A stretch of DNA of 64,000 bases, taken from the NCBI GenBank assembly GCA_013388895.1, contig JACAEK010000050.1:27408-91407 (forward strand), given 5' to 3'. The position numbers and the translations under genes were made by a program. The notes under the pieces are model-generated. The model worked only from the letters and a program-made list of their open reading frames with translations. It had not been told where the DNA came from and made no database searches. The DNA comes from Candidatus Bathyarchaeota archaeon (lineage in GTDB: Archaea; Thermoproteota; Bathyarchaeia; Bathyarchaeales; Bathycorpusculaceae). Each line of letters opens with the position of its first letter. The first letter of the stretch is position 1. This document shows positions 62,814 to 64,000 of the stretch, one piece after another.

Positions 62814-64000
62814 ATGGAGAAGAAACAGTCCAAAATTGGCATTTTCGTCTGCGAATGTGGTGGAAACATAGGCGACGTTATAGATGTCAAGGCCGTTGTT
62901 GACACAGTTAAAGGATGGGAAGGCGTCGCCGTTGCAAAATATCACAAATACTTATGTTCAAAACCAGCTCAGGAAATGATTCTCGAAGCTGTTAAGAAAA
63001 ACAATTTAGACAGAGTCGTGGTTGCAAGTTGCACACCCCGCATGCATCTAGCCACATTCCAAAGTGTTCTGGAAAGAGCCGGCTTGAATCCCTACATGCT
63101 CGAGTTTGTAAACATCCGCGAGCAAAGCTCTTGGGTTCATGGACCGCACGCTTCAGCAGAAGCCACGAGAAAAGCCATAAGCCTCATAAGAGGTGGATAT
63201 GAGCGAAGCCGCGAGCTTGAGCCGTTGGAAACTGTAAGTGAGAAAGGTTCTAGAGAAATCCTTATTGTGGGTGGTGGAATCGCTGGAATTACTTCTGCGC
63301 TTGAGCTTGGCTATTTAGGTTTTAAGGTTCATCTTGTGGAGCGGAAACCCAGCATCGGCGGCAACATGGCAAAATTGACAAAAGTATTTCCAACCCTTGA
63401 TTGTGCGCAGTGTATTCTGACGCCTAGGATGGCTGAAGTTGGACGTAATCCTAATGTGAATTTGCTCACCTATGCCGAAGTGAAGGAGGTGAGTGGCAGA
63501 CCGGGGAACTACGATGTTAAAGTGTTTATGAAGCCTCGTGGTGTTGATGTCGAGAAATGTCGAAGTTGTGGTGTGTGCGCTAAGGTTTGTCCAGAGTCTG
63601 TTCCAGACGAGTTTAACGAAGGTTTGACGCAGAGGAAAGCTGCTTACATCGAGTTTCCGCAGGCTGTGCCTTCTGCTTACAGTATTGATTTTGACGCTTG
63701 TACGAAGTGTCGTAAGTGCGAGCAGCTTTGTCCAGCTAAGGCCATAAACATTGATGATGCGGGTAAGATTGTTGATCTGCATGTGGGCGCCATTATTTTG
63801 GCTACTGGTTACAAGTTGTATGATGCTAAGAATTTGGATATTTATGGTTATGGCACGTATAAGGATGTTATTACCATGATGGATTTGGAGCGATTTGTTT
63901 CTGCTACTGGTCCTACTGGTGGTTATGTAAAGCGTGCTGATGGTGGTGATGTTAAGCGGGTGGCGATTGTGTTGTGTGCGGGTTCGCGTGATAAGAATCA
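62814..64000 (+). CDS. hdrA: CoB-CoM heterodisulfide reductase-like subunit HdrA, N-terminal part
   Basis: The gene runs off the right edge; 395 codons are present from ATG 62814. It starts with KIGIFVCECGGNIGDVIDVK, then SCTPRMHLATFQ. The FAD-binding Rossmann motif is IVGGGIAGITSALELGYLGFKVH near residue 143; LDCAQCILTPRM follows. Two [4Fe-4S] motifs CRSCGVCAKVCP and CTKCRKCEQLCP are near residues 245-310. This is HdrA, the FAD subunit that bifurcates electrons in Hdr complexes. MvhD-like and HdrC-HdrB-like genes lie upstream, completing a possible HdrABC-MvhD set. Confidence 0.93.
   Translation, partial: MEKKQSKIGIFVCECGGNIGDVIDVKAVVDTVKGWEGVAVAKYHKYLCSKPAQEMILEAVKKNNLDRVVVASCTPRMHLATFQSVLERAGLNPYMLEFVNIREQSSWVHGPHASAEATRKAISLIRGGYERSRELEPLETVSEKGSREILIVGGGIAGITSALELGYLGFKVHLVERKPSIGGNMAKLTKVFPTLDCAQCILTPRMAEVGRNPNVNLLTYAEVKEVSGRPGNYDVKVFMKPRGVDVEKCRSCGVCAKVCPESVPDEFNEGLTQRKAAYIEFPQAVPSAYSIDFDACTKCRKCEQLCPAKAINIDDAGKIVDLHVGAIILATGYKLYDAKNLDIYGYGTYKDVITMMDLERFVSATGPTGGYVKRADGGDVKRVAIVLCAGSRDKN

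Overview
The window is a gene-dense archaeal chromosome segment. The archaeal character is explicit: transcription factor E, alpha-NAC, aMBF1, a Trm56-type tRNA methyltransferase, an archaeal threonyl-tRNA synthetase with its own editing domain, archaeal-type ProRS and phosphoglycerate mutase, EndoQ, a formylmethanofuran:tetrahydromethanopterin formyltransferase (Ftr) homologue, HdrA, and BRE/TATA-like promoters. Three tungsten-type aldehyde:ferredoxin oxidoreductases (AORs), a 2-oxoacid:ferredoxin oxidoreductase and an Hdr/MvhD/Nfn-like electron-transfer cluster point to a strictly anaerobic, ferredoxin-based metabolism. Together with the small zinc-finger gene beside thrS this suits a TACK-group lineage such as Bathyarchaeia; that placement is an inference.

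Layout. 1-850: end of a DUF354 gene, tRNA-Val, and a non-coding stretch holding a decayed copy of the tRNA-Val 3' half. 860-7300: an EamA transporter broken by TAG; a leftward information-processing operon (aMBF1, HflX, Trm56 broken by TAA, TFE, HD protein, DUF2110); rightward PUA and NAC genes. 7490-15500: PfkB kinase, zinc finger, ThrRS, branched-chain aminotransferase, class I aminotransferase, a pilin-leader repeat surface protein, ProC. 15600-19800: two tandem AOR genes, the first broken near its N-terminus by TAA. 19800-26950: ProRS, ApgM, NAD-kinase-like protein, DUF1028, and the threonine-degradation pair tdh-kbl. 27000-29800: a third AOR with a four-cluster ferredoxin. 29900-34000: VTT membrane protein, EndoQ, small unknowns and an ArsR-type regulator.

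34070-44540: purine block. purF-purD-HAD-ftr-pfkB run rightward with 1-4 bp junctions and meet purM-purS-purL-purQ running leftward. Steps 1, 2, 4 and 5 of IMP synthesis are present; the step-3 formyltransferase is absent, and an Ftr homologue occupies the operon instead. This is the strongest candidate for an undescribed arrangement. 44700-47550: HTH regulator, membrane protein and membrane-anchored beta-helix protein.

47600-64000: KorABC, TldD/PmbA pair, tRNA-Gly, adenosine deaminase, an arsM gene preceded by a ribbon-helix-helix gene with a tandem heptamer repeat in its promoter, then a redox cluster: NfnA/NfnB-like flavoproteins, a ferredoxin fused to two MvhD-like modules, thioredoxin reductase, an MFS transporter, an HdrC-HdrB-like protein and HdrA, which runs off the right edge.

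Three otherwise intact genes (EamA, Trm56, first AOR) each carry one in-frame stop, and hflX lacks a standard start codon where homology begins. TAG and TAA both end many intact genes here, so a genome-wide reassigned code is unlikely; recent mutation, local readthrough or assembly error remain open. No insertion sequence, CRISPR array or rRNA gene was seen.
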